Under the pieces are notes generated by a model. The model did not search any database, was not told the DNA's origin, and was given only the letters and a program-made list of their open reading frames with translations. A program made the translations under genes and the position numbers. Positions 14,959 to 22,074 of a stretch of 27,825 nucleotides of DNA are shown here, piece by piece. The DNA is from an uncultured Collinsella sp. (GTDB taxonomy: Bacteria > Actinomycetota > Coriobacteriia > Coriobacteriales > Coriobacteriaceae). Positions within the stretch are counted from its first letter, which is position 1, and every line of letters begins with the position of its first letter. The stretch spans positions 1 to 27,825 of the forward strand of contig UQUG01000022.1 in NCBI GenBank assembly GCA_900544205.1, in the 5' to 3' direction.

Positions 14959-15130
14959 ACACGGCTCGAGTGCAACGATGCAGACCGTGTGATGCTCAAT
15001 ATTGATAAAACGTTTTTTCTTCGGCACATCGTCAAACTGAAATATCGCCCAGATAGCAGCGGTCAGAACGGTTGGTAAAATTTTTGCATATACCGTTTTT
15101 CCGCAAAAAATGAACTTCTAATTCGGCATA

Positions 15131-15172
15131 CGGTCGATTTTTTGGGGTATTCGGTCGCCATTTCGTTATAAT
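15131..15172 (+). promoter_or_regulatory. pyk promoter with CGGTCG direct repeats
   Basis: A perfect -10 box TATAAT lies at 15167-15172, with a weak -35 TTGGGG (15142-15147) at 19-base spacing. CGGTCG occurs twice (15131-15136, 15152-15157), exactly 21 bases apart, flanking the -35. Further upstream, AACGGT (15068-15073) and ACCGTT (about 15101-15106) form a related inverted pair. The leader to pyk is about 55 bases. The rest of the 441-base gap (14795-15235) holds the ATPase leader and A/T-rich sequence with no small gene that I can support. Confidence 0.6.
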
Positions 15173-15235
15173 CATCTCAGTTTTATTTCTTATGGTTTAT
15201 CTATCAGCGCAAGACGATGTCAGATGGAGGTCTGA

Positions 15236-16696
15236 ATGTACAAGCGCACCAAGATTGTATGCACCATGGGTCCCGCCTGCGATAGCGACGAGACCATCCG
15301 CGAGATGATCAAGGCGGGCATGAACGTCGCCCGTTTTAACTTCTCGCACGGATCCTACGACGAGCACCACGGTCGCATCGAGCGCGTCCGTCGTATTTCC
15401 AAGGAGCTCGGTCTGCCCGTCGGCATCCTGCTCGACACCAAGGGCCCCGAGGTCCGCACCGGCCTTCTGGTCGATGGCAAGAAGGTTGCCGTCAAGACCG
15501 GCGACAAGATCGTCGTTACTGCTCAGCCCACGACCGAGGATTTCCACGGCACCGCTGAGCACATCTCCCTCGACTACCTGGCTCTGCCCTCCGAGGTCGA
15601 GAAGGGCTCCCTCATCCTGATCGATGACGGCCTGGTTGCCCTTGAGGTCGAGTCCGTCAGCGGCCAGGACATGACCTGCGTCGTCAAGAATGACGGCCTG
15701 ATCGGCGAGCGCAAGGGCGTCAACATGCCCAACGTCAACATCTCGCTGCCCGCCATCACCGAGCGCGATCGTCAGGACATCCTCTTTGGCCTGACCGAGA
15801 ACATCGACTACATCGCCGCTTCCTTCATCCGTGACGGCGAGTCCGTCCGCGGCATCCGCGAGCTTTGCCGCGAGAACGGCGGCGAGCACGTGACGATCTT
15901 CCCGAAGATCGAGTGCGCCCTGGGCGTCGAGAACTTCGACGAGATCCTCGAGGCTTCCGACGGCATCATGGTCGCCCGTGGCGACCTGGGCATCGAGATC
16001 AAGCCCGAGCTCGTTCCGCACATCCAGAAGGAGATCATCGCCAAGTGCAACGCGGCCTACAAGCCCGTTATCACCGCTACGCAGATGCTCGACTCCATGC
16101 AGCAGAACCCGCGCCCGACGCGCGCCGAGGTTGCCGACGTTGCTAACGCCATCTACGACGGCACCGACGCCGTTATGCTCTCTGGCGAGTCCGCTGCCGG
16201 TAAGTACCCGGTCGAGGCCGTTAAGATGCAGGCCAGCATTGCTCTCGAGACCGAGAAGTACCTCCCGGCTCACGCTCCGCTCGAGGTTCCGGCCGATGCT
16301 CACGGCACCCGCGTTGTCAACAACGTTGTGGGTATGTCCGCTGTGAACATGGCCACCACCGTTGGCGCCAAGTGCATCACCGTGCCGACGACCACCGGTC
16401 GTACCGCTCGCCTGATCTCGCACTTCCGTCCCAACATGCCGATCTGCGCGTTCTCCCGCCACGAGTGGGCCGTCCAGCAGATGATCATGTACTGGGGCGT
16501 TATCCCGCACCAGGCCGAGATTACCCAGGGCACCGTCAACGGCACGATCGTCAAGGCGATCGAGACCGCTAAGGAGCTCGGCTACGTCAAGACTGGCGAT
16601 TTGACCGTCGCTACCGCCGGCGATCCCCGTATGAGCGTCCAGCTCGAGGACAAGGTCTCCTCGACCAACGTCGCTTACGTCGCTCAGGTGCGCTAA
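15236..16696 (+). CDS. pyk: Pyruvate kinase
   Basis: 486 residues; ATG with GGAGG five bases upstream. Typical motifs are seen: N-terminal RTKIVCTMGPA, RFNFSHG, LLDTKGPEVRTG, the B domain (about 70-170), and the active-site core FPKIECALGVENFDEIL, DGIMVARGDLGIEI, PVITATQMLDSM and PTRAEVADVANAIYDGTDAVMLSGESAAGKYP. The C-terminal domain (from about 355) includes TTTGRTARLISHFRP. It turns phosphoenolpyruvate and ADP into pyruvate and ATP in glycolysis. There is no extra PEP-utilising domain; length is normal. Codon choice is strongly biased (mostly C-ending codons), as expected for a highly expressed gene. Confidence 0.98.
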   Translation: MYKRTKIVCTMGPACDSDETIREMIKAGMNVARFNFSHGSYDEHHGRIERVRRISKELGLPVGILLDTKGPEVRTGLLVDGKKVAVKTGDKIVVTAQPTTEDFHGTAEHISLDYLALPSEVEKGSLILIDDGLVALEVESVSGQDMTCVVKNDGLIGERKGVNMPNVNISLPAITERDRQDILFGLTENIDYIAASFIRDGESVRGIRELCRENGGEHVTIFPKIECALGVENFDEILEASDGIMVARGDLGIEIKPELVPHIQKEIIAKCNAAYKPVITATQMLDSMQQNPRPTRAEVADVANAIYDGTDAVMLSGESAAGKYPVEAVKMQASIALETEKYLPAHAPLEVPADAHGTRVVNNVVGMSAVNMATTVGAKCITVPTTTGRTARLISHFRPNMPICAFSRHEWAVQQMIMYWGVIPHQAEITQGTVNGTIVKAIETAKELGYVKTGDLTVATAGDPRMSVQLEDKVSSTNVAYVAQVR

Positions 16697-16724
16697 ATCG
16701 CACTTGCAAGCAGATTTGCACTGC

Positions 16725-16761
16725 AAAGGGCCCGGAAGGCATTGCCTTCCGGGCCCTTTTT
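16725..16761 (+). terminator. Intrinsic terminator of pyk
   Basis: A 16-bp perfect stem, AAAGGGCCCGGAAGGC pairing with GCCTTCCGGGCCCTTT, with a three-base loop is followed by TTTTT. It is the strongest terminator in the window and could work in both directions because the stem starts with AAA. Confidence 0.95.
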
Positions 16762-16934
16762 CTGTGCCAATGCCGGCGCACGGCAAAACACGCACTCATT
16801 TCTTTACCAAAAGCGCGAAATCCACCCTTCGAGGCCCAAAAATAAAGTCCCAAGCGCTAAAAGTGTTCGCCCGGTGGCAAACCCACACCTTAACCGACGC
16901 TGCTAAATCGTTTTAGCAAGAGTCAGATCGACCT

Positions 16935-17069
16935 GGTTTTCGGAAGTGCGGGGAAAAATTGCTTACCCCCGAGCACAAGCCCTTTTATTTCAACAAAACC
17001 CCTGATAAAGTTGGCTCAAATACCGCTTGTGCTTTGCCTGTTTGTCTTTTTCCCCGCACTTCCGAAACC
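16935..17069. repeat. Nested inverted-repeat element upstream of nuclease-fold gene
   Basis: Outer arms of 23-24 bases (16935-16958 and 17047-17069) match perfectly except for one extra T; the core is CGGAAGTGCGGGGAAAAA. Within the 88-base spacer is a second perfect inverted repeat, AGCACAAGC (16972-16980) and GCTTGTGCT (17028-17036). The whole 135-base unit could fold into one long double-stem hairpin. It ends 44 bases before the gene at 17114. It could be a MITE-like element, an RNA regulator or a recognition site. The rest of the 16762-17113 gap shows no gene. Confidence 0.75.
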
Positions 17070-17113
17070 GATAGCCTTTCTAGCCCAAACAACGCTCGAA
17101 CGATCGGATTGCC

Positions 17114-18187
17114 ATGTCATTTCTCGCTTGCGGACCCACAGCTTTTCAGTACTATCGCATCCCGCCCCAGATACTAGGACTCTATCCGGCAATCCTGCCG
17201 CCCGACCATGACCATCGCTTGGTGCATTACTCAAAACAACCAGTATTTAAAGACTTGCTCGGCACACCAGTTTGGAGATTCGTGGGCGAAAGAAAACAGC
17301 GCGCGAACGGAATGCTATTTCATAGCCGTCTGCTGACCCAAGAACCACCTCCCGGGTCGTTTAGGCAGACTGAGCATGGATTTGATGTCACGTCCCCGGA
17401 GTTCACACTGCTCAGCCTTGCCACGCAGGTCTCACGCAACCAGCTACTCATGGCTTGCTACGAGATGTGCGGCTCCTTTGCAGTGTTTAAGCCCTGCGAG
17501 CGAACGCACCAACAACTCGATGAAGCCATTTCGCTTAAGCTCATTCCACCCAACTGCAGCTGGGAGCGAGTTAACGACACCAAGGGCAATGACACCAACC
17601 TGTGGAAGCGCCCACCGCTCCTCAGCGCAACGGATATCGCCACGTTCGCCAAGCAAGCCGCAGGCCTGCGCGGCGTTAAACAACTGCGCTGGGCAGCCGA
17701 GCACATGACGGGGCAGACCGCCTCGCCCTTCGAAGTACAGACCTCCATGCTTGTCTCGCTCCCCCGCGACGAGGGCGGCATGGGCATCAACATCGCAAAC
17801 AACGTGCGCATCCCACTCAGCGACGTCGCGCGCTCACTGTATGACAAAACCTGCTGCTACGCCGATATCCTCATCGAAAGTGCCGCCGACAGCATGGGCG
17901 TCATTCTGGAATGCCAAGGCCGCTCCGCTCATGACAGCGAAGCCGCAAGCCTCTCCGATGCCGAGCGCACCACCGCCCTCACAAGCATGGGCTATGACGT
18001 TATCCAGATAACCTATGAGCAAATCAAGGGCACGAAGAGCTTTAACAACATCGCTGAACTCATCCATAAAAAGGCTGGGCTCCCCTACATCCCAAAGACC
18101 GATCAGGAACGCACCACCGAAGATGCCCTGCGACAGGAGCTGTTGGTCAATTGGGATGAACTGTTCTCCGTTAAGCCGGCCGGCTAG
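17114..18187 (+). CDS. Putative PD-(D/E)XK nuclease-fold protein (DUF559/AbiEi-like architecture)
   Basis: 357 residues, not confidently named. An N-terminal half includes TSPEFTLLSLATQVSRNQLL (93-112), similar in style to the linker seen in actinobacterial AbiEi/DUF559 proteins. The C-terminal half resembles a Vsr/DUF559 nuclease fold: SPFEVQTSMLVSLP (Glu207), YADILIES (Asp251), VILECQGRSAHDSEA (Glu266-x-Gln268), then DAERTTALTSMGYDVIQITYEQI. Gln replaces the usual Lys of the E-x-K motif, which is seen in some relatives. The ribosome binding site is weak (CGGATTGCC). The gene stands alone between an inverted-repeat element and a convergent gene. Function unknown; a defence or DNA-processing role is only inference. 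Confidence 0.6.
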   Translation: MSFLACGPTAFQYYRIPPQILGLYPAILPPDHDHRLVHYSKQPVFKDLLGTPVWRFVGERKQRANGMLFHSRLLTQEPPPGSFRQTEHGFDVTSPEFTLLSLATQVSRNQLLMACYEMCGSFAVFKPCERTHQQLDEAISLKLIPPNCSWERVNDTKGNDTNLWKRPPLLSATDIATFAKQAAGLRGVKQLRWAAEHMTGQTASPFEVQTSMLVSLPRDEGGMGINIANNVRIPLSDVARSLYDKTCCYADILIESAADSMGVILECQGRSAHDSEAASLSDAERTTALTSMGYDVIQITYEQIKGTKSFNNIAELIHKKAGLPYIPKTDQERTTEDALRQELLVNWDELFSVKPAG

Positions 18188-19032
18188 CAGCTAGCGATCA
18201 GAGGGACTGCGGGAACGCCAGAAGTGGCAACGCGAGCCGCAAATCCCGCCTCGGTCAGCTCGATGACCTCGGTAAACGTTGCGTCGAAGAACTCCTCGGT
18301 TAGCAAGCGATATGGCGGATGATCGGGCTCGCCGGGGTTTTCGCGCACGATCTCGTGCATGACGCCGATGGTCTTGAGCACATACTCCTTATGGATGGGA
18401 TACTGCCCAAAACGCGTCGCAGCGGTATACAGGCGATCGGTCGCACGCGGGATGGAAACAATGCCCAGCGTCTTGCCAAACCAGTCAAAGTCGCCTTGCT
18501 TTTTAATGCGGAACTCCTCACACGGCTTGCCGCCGTGCGCCTCCAGGTACTGGTTCACGCGCGTATTCCATACGGTATCGGCCACCAGATGCGACCAGAC
18601 GCCCAGCGTTAAATCGAGCAACGACTGCGCCACATCTTCGGACGCAAGCGAGAACTCACAGGCGCCGGGACCGGCAACCGGCTCGGCATCCTTGTAGCGC
18701 TGGGGATAGTGCACGCGGTTCAGTCGCTCGCGTTCCTCGATAATCGAGGTTGCCGCGGCTGGCGCACCGTTGGGCGAACATTTAAGCAACGGTGCCACAT
18801 AGGTATCCCAGAACTCATGTTCACGAGGCTTAGGGATGGGCTCAGGCTTGGCAAAGTGCGTAATGCGGTACGGGATGGGATCGGCGATGCCAGGGACCAT
18901 ATAGCCCACGAAGATATCCGGAACCACGCAGCCAAACAAAAAGGCATTGCGGTCGCGCACGCTATTGGCAAGCGCACCGGTGCGCTCCAGCAAACGCTCC
19001 GTCTGAGCGATATGAATGTTCCAGCTTGGCAT
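18184..19032 (-). CDS. Zinc-dependent phospholipase C-like protein
   Basis: 282 residues from the ATG at 19032 (MPSWNIHIAQTERLL), preferred over the ATG at 19044 because the extended -10 promoter would leave that one almost without leader, and GGGGGTGG lies before 19032. It resembles the Zn_dep_PLPC family (PF00882): WNIH at the N terminus, FLFGCVVPDIF (28-38), THFAKPEP and LGVWSHLVADTVWN (about 143-156), whose His and Asp residues would bind metal. There is no signal peptide, so unlike clostridial phospholipase C it is probably cytoplasmic. Substrate unknown. It shares the CTAG stop palindrome with the convergent gene at 17114. Confidence 0.75.
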   Translation of the reverse strand: MPSWNIHIAQTERLLERTGALANSVRDRNAFLFGCVVPDIFVGYMVPGIADPIPYRITHFAKPEPIPKPREHEFWDTYVAPLLKCSPNGAPAAATSIIEERERLNRVHYPQRYKDAEPVAGPGACEFSLASEDVAQSLLDLTLGVWSHLVADTVWNTRVNQYLEAHGGKPCEEFRIKKQGDFDWFGKTLGIVSIPRATDRLYTAATRFGQYPIHKEYVLKTIGVMHEIVRENPGEPDHPPYRLLTEEFFDATFTEVIELTEAGFAARVATSGVPAVPLIASC

Positions 19033-19057
19033 AGCCACCCCCATAAAAACCTGGATA

Positions 19058-19066
19058 ACTATACCA
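19058..19066 (-). promoter_or_regulatory. Extended -10 promoter of the phospholipase-like gene
   Basis: TGGTATAGT on the minus strand is an extended -10 element (TGnTATAGT), with no good -35 box. Transcription would start about 20 bases before the chosen ATG at 19032. No clear terminator separates it from cbiO upstream, so read-through is also possible. Confidence 0.5.
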
Positions 19067-19111
19067 TCACGGCAAAGCCGCGCGGGCGGCTACGCACGCT
19101 CTACGCAGCAA

Positions 19112-19882
19112 CTAGTCCGTAGCACCGCTTTCGGTTCCACACGACGGCGAAGGCGCCTCGACCACATGGTGATATCGATCGATATAGATTGCGCGGGCGC
19201 CCAGGCGTCGCACCAAATCCTGGTGATGCGTGCTCATCAAGACCGTCTTACCCGCCGCAACGTAGGCCAGCAAGAAATTGACCACGATGTCGCATGAGTC
19301 TTCGTCGAGCCCATTGGTAGGCTCGTCGAGGACCAAGATATCCGGGTTCATCGACACCACCGCAGCCAGCGCAACGCGCTTCTTTTGCCCGCCCGAGAGC
19401 TGATAGGGAGAGGCGTCGGCAAGGTCGGCAACCTGGAACAGCCCCATGGCATCGCGCACGCGGCGCTCGAGCTCGTCTGCCGGCAGTCCCATCTGCGCGG
19501 GACCAAAAGCAACTTCCTCGCCCACCGTAGCGCAAAAGAGCTGGGCATCGGCATTCTGGAACACAAAGCCCACGCGCTGATGAAAACGCTGAGCAGCCGC
19601 GGAATCCTTTAGAAACGCCGCATCGATCACGTGCCCGTCAAACAGGTATGCCCCTGCGTCCGCGAGTTCAAGACCATTGATGAGCCGCATGATCGTGGTC
19701 TTGCCGCAGCCGTTGGGACCGAGCAGGGCAACGAGTTCACCACGATCGACCTGCAGTGACACACCATCGACAACCGTATGGCCCGCATAGGAAAACACCA
19801 CGTCGCGCAGCTCGATGAGCGGCGTGGTCTCGGCGCCAGCAGCACCGCTCGCGCCCATCGCGTCATTCGTATCGTTTGCCAA
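19112..19882 (-). CDS. cbiO: ECF metal transporter ATPase (CbiO/NikO type)
   Basis: 256 residues from a TTG at 19882 with GAAGGG seven bases upstream; the first ATG, eight codons in, has no such site. ABC ATPase motifs are complete: Walker A GPNGCGKT (55-62), Q-loop FQNADAQLF (Gln109), signature LSGGQKKR (162-169), Walker B ILVLDEPTNGLD (182-193) and switch His at STHH (219-220). It powers Co2+ or Ni2+ uptake together with CbiQ and CbiM. It is the last gene of the set, 44 bases after cbiQ. The first 20 residues are a polar tail outside the usual domain. Confidence 0.92.
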   Translation of the reverse strand: MANDTNDAMGASGAAGAETTPLIELRDVVFSYAGHTVVDGVSLQVDRGELVALLGPNGCGKTTIMRLINGLELADAGAYLFDGHVIDAAFLKDSAAAQRFHQRVGFVFQNADAQLFCATVGEEVAFGPAQMGLPADELERRVRDAMGLFQVADLADASPYQLSGGQKKRVALAAVVSMNPDILVLDEPTNGLDEDSCDIVVNFLLAYVAAGKTVLMSTHHQDLVRRLGARAIYIDRYHHVVEAPSPSCGTESGATD

Positions 19883-19926
19883 AACGTCGCCCTTCCCTAT
19901 TCATATCGACGGTTCGACCGCCCGCG

Positions 19927-20769
19927 TTACAGCACCGCGCACAACACTGCCAGCAGCGCCACGCCGGCCGCGTAAACCGTATCGCGCCAGCCAAACCCGG
20001 CGCGTGCGGGCGCCGGATACGCGCCGGCAAAGCCGCGGCAAAGCATAGCCTCGTCCATCGCGCGGCTGCATTCCATCGCCTTGATAAAGGTCATGCCCAT
20101 GATACCCGCGATCGAATCCGTACGCGAAAATCCCTCAGGCGCACGGCCAACGCTGCGCAGCATGACCGATTCGCACAGATTGTGCGCCGTGCGACCCAGC
20201 ACCTCGATGTGCTTGAGCGCCATATCAAACGTAAAGATGACCTCGTCGGGCAGGTGCAGCATTTTGAGCGCCGCTGACATGCGGCTCCAGGTAAGCGTCC
20301 ATGAAACACCCAGCACCAGCGACACATTAATGAAGGTCTTGAGTGCAATCTTGAGCATGGCGCCCGTGGCAGACGCGCCCAGCAGCAGGGCAGGCAGCGC
20401 TAGAACCACCGCGAGCCCCGCGGCGCCAAGCGCCGGCACAAAGGTTCCCCGCAGCCCGCGTACGGGGCGCACGGCAACGAGCACCAGCGCGATAGCCGCC
20501 ATCAACATGAGGTACAGAGGGCTCTGCGTCAGACACACGCACAGGACGCAAACGAACATCCCCACCAGGCGCACCGGAGCCGAAACGCAAGAAAGGGCGC
20601 GGTCGACCATCGACCCGCCCTCGTGCGCACCTCCACCCAGGCGAACCCGCTCAAGCAGGCTCGCCAGGTGCAGGACATTCTTTTGCATCACACGATGCCG
20701 AGCCCCCGCGGGCTCGTAACGCTGCTCGACCGCAAGCCAGCTAGGCAGCTCGGCTCTTGCCATGAGCAC
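19927..20769 (-). CDS. cbiQ: ECF metal transporter transmembrane protein (CbiQ/NikQ type)
   Basis: 280 residues from a GTG at 20769 with AAGGAA five bases upstream; an ATG two codons later is the alternative. It overlaps the end of cbiM by 29 bases. Hydrophobic segments lie at about 60-105 and 110-160, with a last one at the C terminus. The coupling region carries the family patterns TFDMALKHIEVLGRTAHNLCESVMLR and FIKAMECSRAMDEAMLCRGF, which contact the ATPase. It links CbiM to CbiO in the membrane. Length and layout are normal. Confidence 0.88.
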   Translation of the reverse strand: MLMARAELPSWLAVEQRYEPAGARHRVMQKNVLHLASLLERVRLGGGAHEGGSMVDRALSCVSAPVRLVGMFVCVLCVCLTQSPLYLMLMAAIALVLVAVRPVRGLRGTFVPALGAAGLAVVLALPALLLGASATGAMLKIALKTFINVSLVLGVSWTLTWSRMSAALKMLHLPDEVIFTFDMALKHIEVLGRTAHNLCESVMLRSVGRAPEGFSRTDSIAGIMGMTFIKAMECSRAMDEAMLCRGFAGAYPAPARAGFGWRDTVYAAGVALLAVLCAVL

Positions 20770-21826
20770 CGCTTTCCTTGACCGTCAGCGAGACCAGGCG
20801 GAATACGATGGTGAGCACCGCCACGCCAATCACACCCGAAAGAATATACATCGCAGCCTGGCCGGCAAAGCCAAGACCTTGTTCCTCGGAATAGGCCTGC
20901 AGATAATCGCCCGTGGGCAGCGCATCGGCAAAGGTCGGGGTATCGAGGCCGGCTGAAGCCTGCAGGCTGTCGTCGCCAGCCTCCTGAACGGCGGTCGCGG
21001 CGCCCTCAGCGTCCCACTCGCCCCAGGCGTCACCGGTGGCAAGCAAGCCCAGCGGCGTTGCAGCCACGAGCACAGCGACCAGGATGAGCGTAGGAACCAG
21101 CGAGGCCTTCTTGGCAGCAGCGCCCTCGGCAGCAAGCTGGCCATCGACGGCCTCGGGACCGACGATAACGCCCGGCGCCGTCTTCTTAATGAAACCGTAG
21201 ATGGCGGCCGTCGCCACGCCCTCAACCACGCCGGCGACCAGCATATGCGGGATCAACATGGCAGGAATAGCCACGGACAGCGGGAAGGGGCAGTACAGCG
21301 GAGCGCCCGAAGCATTCATGAAGAGCATCGGCTGAATACCAAACTCGATTGCCGCGCACAGGGCCGCCAGGCACAGGCCGACCCAGCCGCTCACGATGGC
21401 AGAAACCGAGGTGCCCCAGCTCTTGTCGTGCAGACGGCTGTTGAGCGCACGGAACACGATGGCCGCGGCAAACGGCAGCACGAAGGCCATGTTAAAGCAG
21501 TTGGCGCCAAAGGACAGGATGCCACCGTCGCCAAACAGCAGCGCCTGCAGCGCCAGCGCGACCGAGACAGCGATAGCCGCGGCCTCGGGACCCAGCAGCA
21601 GCGCGATGAGTGCGCCGCCGACGGCGTGGCCTGTGGTGCCGCCGGGCAGCGGAACGTTAAACATCATGAGCAAGAAGGAAAAAGCGGCGCAGATGCCCAG
21701 GAAAGCCATGTGCTCGCGGTCGAGCGTGGCGCGCACCTTCTTGATGCAATGAACCCACACGGGCACCATCGCCACTGCCATGACGGCATCGGTCTGCGGA
21801 GACAGATAATTATCTGGAATGTGCAT
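20741..21826 (-). CDS. cbiM: ECF metal-binding component, CbiM fused to a CbiN/PDGLE-like domain
   Basis: 361 residues; ATG with GGGAGG five bases upstream. It starts MHIPDNYLSPQTDAVM, the N-terminal metal site of CbiM/NikM (His2 is a ligand). Several membrane helices follow, with PGGTTGHAVGG, GDGGILSFGANCFNMAFVLP and PHMLVAGVVEGVATAAIYG. From about residue 245 comes a second part with PLGLLATGDAWGEW and a last helix near 328-348, which resembles the CbiN/NikN (PDGLE) partner fused in one chain. It selects Co2+ or Ni2+. The NikR-like operator upstream favours nickel, so nikM(N) may be the better name. Confidence 0.9.
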   Translation of the reverse strand: MHIPDNYLSPQTDAVMAVAMVPVWVHCIKKVRATLDREHMAFLGICAAFSFLLMMFNVPLPGGTTGHAVGGALIALLLGPEAAAIAVSVALALQALLFGDGGILSFGANCFNMAFVLPFAAAIVFRALNSRLHDKSWGTSVSAIVSGWVGLCLAALCAAIEFGIQPMLFMNASGAPLYCPFPLSVAIPAMLIPHMLVAGVVEGVATAAIYGFIKKTAPGVIVGPEAVDGQLAAEGAAAKKASLVPTLILVAVLVAATPLGLLATGDAWGEWDAEGAATAVQEAGDDSLQASAGLDTPTFADALPTGDYLQAYSEEQGLGFAGQAAMYILSGVIGVAVLTIVFRLVSLTVKESGAHGKSRAA

Positions 21827-21883
21827 GTACGCCTCCCGGTTATCGGCGCACAGAATTGCAACGCCGCTTAAATCACCTTGTCA

Positions 21884-21911
21884 GTGTTACGCATTGTCAG
21901 ATTCGTAACAC
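21884..21911. promoter_or_regulatory. NikR-like operator (GTGTTAC-N14-GTAACAC)
   Basis: Perfect inverted arms GTGTTAC (21884-21890) and GTAACAC (21905-21911) are separated by 14 bases. One more base pair continues each arm inward (G/C). It lies just downstream of the cbiM promoter -10, where binding would block transcription. This agrees with NikR sites known from comparative work in Deltaproteobacteria. No nikR gene is in the window. Confidence 0.7.
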
Positions 21912-21921
21912 GCCGCGGGCT

Positions 21922-21950
21922 ATCATAGCAAAACGGCGCACTGCCGACAA
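21922..21950 (-). promoter_or_regulatory. Promoter of the cbiM-cbiQ-cbiO operon
   Basis: TTGTCG (21945-21950) and TATGAT (21922-21927) are 17 bases apart on the minus strand. Start of transcription near 21914 would put the NikR-like operator at about +3 to +30. The -35 lies in the loop of the preceding hairpin. Confidence 0.65.
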
Positions 21951-21964
21951 AGCAGCACGCCGTT
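21930..21964 (-). terminator. Terminator hairpin of pheST, overlapping the cbiM promoter
   Basis: On the minus strand AACGGCG/CGCCGTT plus CTGC/GCAG form an 11-bp stem with one TG/TG mismatch and loop TTTGTCG, followed by TTTTGC. It lies about 110 bases after the pheT stop. The loop includes the -35 box of the next promoter. Confidence 0.55.
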
Positions 21965-22074
21965 ATGTAATGCGCGTGTCATATATGAAGGCTCAACGGT
22001 GCCTCATACCGAACACCGCGGTCACGCAAAGGCCACAGCAACCGCCATCAGGCCCTACGCTCCCAGCGCAAGCC

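Noticed and set aside
15197..16795. 532-codon open frame antisense to pyk
   Set aside because: Low-complexity Asp/Gly/Leu/Val-rich translation opposite a complete pyruvate kinase.
16935..17069. Ordinary Rho-independent terminator of pyk
   Set aside because: pyk already has a perfect terminator at 16725-16761. The arms here are separated by 88 bases, with an inner repeat.
21827..22074. Cobalamin riboswitch upstream of cbiM
   Set aside because: The gap from gene to promoter is too short (about 90 bases) and no B12-box sequence is seen. The NikR-like repeat explains the control better.
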